A stretch of 28,554 bases of DNA from a virus. The notes below the pieces were generated by a model. The model saw only the letters and a program-made list of their open reading frames with translations, made no database searches and was not told where the DNA came from. Of this stretch, positions 26,711 to 28,554 are shown piece after piece. The position numbers and the translations under genes were made by a program. Location of the stretch: the IMG/VR virus record IMGVR_UViG_3300029309_000242, positions 1 to 28,554 of that record; one strand, written 5' to 3'. Numbering within the stretch: the stretch's first letter is position 1; every line of letters starts with the position of its first letter.

Positions 26711-28177
26711 ATGACAGACGTAAACTCTACCTCAACTTCCCTCTTAGATGCCATAAACATCTGCTTGAGTTGCATCGGTGAAACACCCGTAAGCTCACCT
26801 GATAACACCTCAACAAACGTCGTCCTCAGTAAACAAATCATTGAGGAAGTCAGTAGAGATGTCCAAAGCAAGGGGTGGTGGTTTAACACGTCAGGAGCTA
26901 ACATCTCGCTCTACGCCAACAGTGGTAGTGGAGCAAGTGAAGACTTCAATGGTAGTATACCAGAGGAAGCTCGACGGTACATCTCTATACGTGCCGCACG
27001 TGTCTTTCAATCACGCTTTGTAGGCTCTGAGGAACTCCTGAAGTTCTCCTTTCAAGAGGAGCAGGTAAGCCTTGCTATCCTCACACAAGCCCACGTGCGT
27101 AACGGGGGAAACTCAACAAGTTTTAATTCATTCCCTGCCGACCTAAAAGGCATGGGAGTAGAGGAGGTAATGTTCCTCCAACAGTCTGCCGAAGAAAAAC
27201 TACTATCACTAAGGCTCGTCACGGAACTTAAATCTACTGATAAGTTAGTTTCCGAGAAAGACCTCATTGATGCTCAGAAGTCACAGGTTCAGACCGAGAC
27301 AGTTCTGAGGTCACAACAGGCGCTTACAGAGCTTCAAAATACCAAGCAACTAGAAATTCAAAACGTTGATAAGACTTTCTACGATGGCGTGGTTGCTGGT
27401 ACTCAGGATACCTACCAAAACTTTGCTCCAGAGATGCGAATGATGGGAGTACAAGAAAAAGAATTTCAAGCCGCTCCTGCTTACAAGAAGGTAGAGTTAA
27501 TCAAGGACGCTAACAAGCTACGCACAGCTAGAGTAATTTCTGGTTCAACAATCCGTACTGGTATAGCAACGGGAACAACAACAATAAATGAAGTAGAAAT
27601 AGCTGAAGTAAACTCTATCCTTAGTCTAATAGGAGAGCAACGGGTTACAGCGCTTACTGACAACGCTCTTGCCTCTGAAGCTGTCTTAATGCTTCGCAAT
27701 ACATCCAGAGAACTACAAGGTAGAGGATATTGGTTCAACACCGAATACGATGTTGAGCTTACACCAGATAGTTCTACTAAGAAAATTTCATTGGCCGCTA
27801 ACGTACTTTCTGTTGAGGCAAACGACCCCTCTATTCTTGTTTACCTTCCTACTGATTATGGCGAAACTAGATTTCTCTATAACTTAAAAGATAAGGGAGA
27901 AACATTCGATTCATCTTTCAAAGCAAAAGTCATCTACGACAGAGACGTCTACGAAATACCGCACAAGTTCCTTGAATATGTAGTTATTCGCGTGGCGATG
28001 ATACTTACTGAGATGTACCCACAAAGCGGTGTAGACATCCAGCGTCTTGTAAAACTAGAGCAAGAAGCTGAAACTTACTTTAGAGACAGAGAGGCAGACC
28101 AAGTTAACTACTCTGTATTTGACAACTACGACACTGCCTCCAGAATAGGTATCAACCGCAACTACGACATCTCCTAA
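26711..28177 (+). CDS. tail tubular protein A (T7 gp11-like), internally duplicated
   Basis: At 488 residues it is more than twice T7 gp11 (196). Two gp11-like copies are visible. Copy 1 (about 10-130) has LLDAINICLSCIGETPVSS, EVSRDVQSKGWWFNT (46-60) and IPEEARRYISIRAARVFQSRFVG. Copy 2 (about 295-475) has EVNSILSLIGEQRVTALTD, TSRELQGRGYWFNT (331-344), LVYLPTDYGETRFLYNLKDKG and IPHKFLEYVVIRVAMILTEMYP. Copy 1 lacks most of the beta region between these motifs. The middle (about 144-290) is helical and has its own weak repeat around 'MGVxE' (148-152, 245-249). gp11 forms the ring between portal and nozzle and binds fibres. The stop shares its A with the next start. Confidence 0.88.
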   Translation: MTDVNSTSTSLLDAINICLSCIGETPVSSPDNTSTNVVLSKQIIEEVSRDVQSKGWWFNTSGANISLYANSGSGASEDFNGSIPEEARRYISIRAARVFQSRFVGSEELLKFSFQEEQVSLAILTQAHVRNGGNSTSFNSFPADLKGMGVEEVMFLQQSAEEKLLSLRLVTELKSTDKLVSEKDLIDAQKSQVQTETVLRSQQALTELQNTKQLEIQNVDKTFYDGVVAGTQDTYQNFAPEMRMMGVQEKEFQAAPAYKKVELIKDANKLRTARVISGSTIRTGIATGTTTINEVEIAEVNSILSLIGEQRVTALTDNALASEAVLMLRNTSRELQGRGYWFNTEYDVELTPDSSTKKISLAANVLSVEANDPSILVYLPTDYGETRFLYNLKDKGETFDSSFKAKVIYDRDVYEIPHKFLEYVVIRVAMILTEMYPQSGVDIQRLVKLEQEAETYFRDREADQVNYSVFDNYDTASRIGINRNYDIS

Positions 28178-28554
28178 TGCCGTTAATTAATACGTCCGTC
28201 CCCAATCTAATACAGGGGGTTTCTCAACAAGCCGACGCTTCACGCTTTGCTGGTCAATGTGAGGAGCAGGAGAACGCTCTTAGCTCCGTTGCAGACGGAC
28301 TAAAGAAGCGCCCTAATACAAGACATGTTGGTATGCTACTTGGAAATGCTATAAGTGCTAACAGTTTTGTTCACTTTATTAATCGCAGTGAATCCGAGAA
28401 GTATGTTATTATACATGATGGTACTAACCTTAGAGCCTTCGACATGCTCACAGGAAATTCTGTTAATATTAACGAAAGTAGTGCTTTCTCAGTAAATGGA
28501 ACCTACCTTGATACAGCTACTCCTCTTGCGTCGCTCAAGGCTCTTACAATCGCA
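28177..28554 (+). CDS. tail tubular protein B (T7 gp12-like), 5' part only
   Basis: The 126 visible residues start MPLINTSVPNLIQGVSQQADASRFAGQCEEQENALSSVADG in order, then LKKRPNTRHVG. The 'NLIQGVSQQxxxxRxxxQxxEQxNxxSxxxxGLxKRP' opening is diagnostic of T7 gp12, the nozzle at the tail tip (794 residues in T7). The frame remains open to the last base, so the gene runs off the window. It starts in the TAATG overlap with tail tubular protein A, so the two are translationally coupled. Confidence 0.92.
   Translation, partial: MPLINTSVPNLIQGVSQQADASRFAGQCEEQENALSSVADGLKKRPNTRHVGMLLGNAISANSFVHFINRSESEKYVIIHDGTNLRAFDMLTGNSVNINESSAFSVNGTYLDTATPLASLKALTIA

Noticed and set aside
1-28554. CRISPR arrays, insertion sequences or rRNA genes
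   Set aside because: No regularly spaced repeats, transposase-like proteins or rRNA-like sequence were seen.

Overview
The window is a large part of one bacteriophage genome: a podovirus with T7-type (Autographiviridae-like) organisation, closest in style to marine podoviruses that carry an integrase. The evidence is a single-subunit RNA polymerase, a T7-order replication block (SSB, endonuclease I, primase-helicase, family A DNA polymerase, 5'-3' exonuclease), and a T7-order virion block (gp8-like portal, gp9-like scaffold, gp10-like capsid, gp11- and gp12-like tail tubular proteins). All recognised genes lie on the + strand and are tightly packed, often with overlapping stop and start codons. 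Base composition is moderate (about 40-45% GC by eye). The host cannot be named. The best handle is the 56-nt 3' half of a host tRNA (best read as tRNA-Tyr, anticodon GTA, with encoded CCA) kept as the phage attachment site.

Layout. (1) 1-3326: end of a very large virion protein, two small membrane proteins, terminase small subunit, HNH endonuclease, terminase large subunit and a small acidic protein. (2) 3327-4022: about 700 nt without a credible gene, holding two tandem SP6-like phage promoters, a Rho-independent terminator and an extended -10 host-type promoter. This is the likely region of the genome ends and the start of early transcription. (3) 4023-7473: early genes, ending in a two-gene cassette of an amidoligase and a class II glutamine amidotransferase fused to a gamma-glutamylcyclotransferase-like domain. 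(4) 7474-9583: lysogeny region with tandem 20-bp repeats, a small gene coupled to a tyrosine integrase, and attP with flanking repeat arms. (5) 9584-18333: RNA polymerase and DNA metabolism. (6) 18335-28554: small virion-type proteins, a fibre-like protein, portal, scaffold, a nested lysis block, a chain of tiny Lys/Arg-rich genes, the major capsid protein followed by a strong terminator, a fibre with a self-cleaving S74 chaperone, a duplicated tail tubular protein A, and the start of tail tubular protein B.

How it works together (inference). Host RNA polymerase probably transcribes the early region from near 3660. The phage RNA polymerase then takes over at SP6-like promoters. Because attP lies between integrase and RNA polymerase, integration would put the polymerase gene at the opposite end of the prophage from the early promoter, which could help keep a prophage silent. 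The late region (terminase) precedes the early region here and integrase is contiguous with the polymerase gene, so the sequence represents a circularised or concatemeric (or terminally joined) non-integrated form. The missing arc should hold the rest of tail tubular protein B and the internal virion proteins.

The most interesting items are the amidoligase/amidotransferase/cyclotransferase cassette, the SP6-like promoters, the attP architecture, the stop-start coupled run of basic mini-proteins, the nested lysis genes, and the tandem-duplicated tail tubular protein A.
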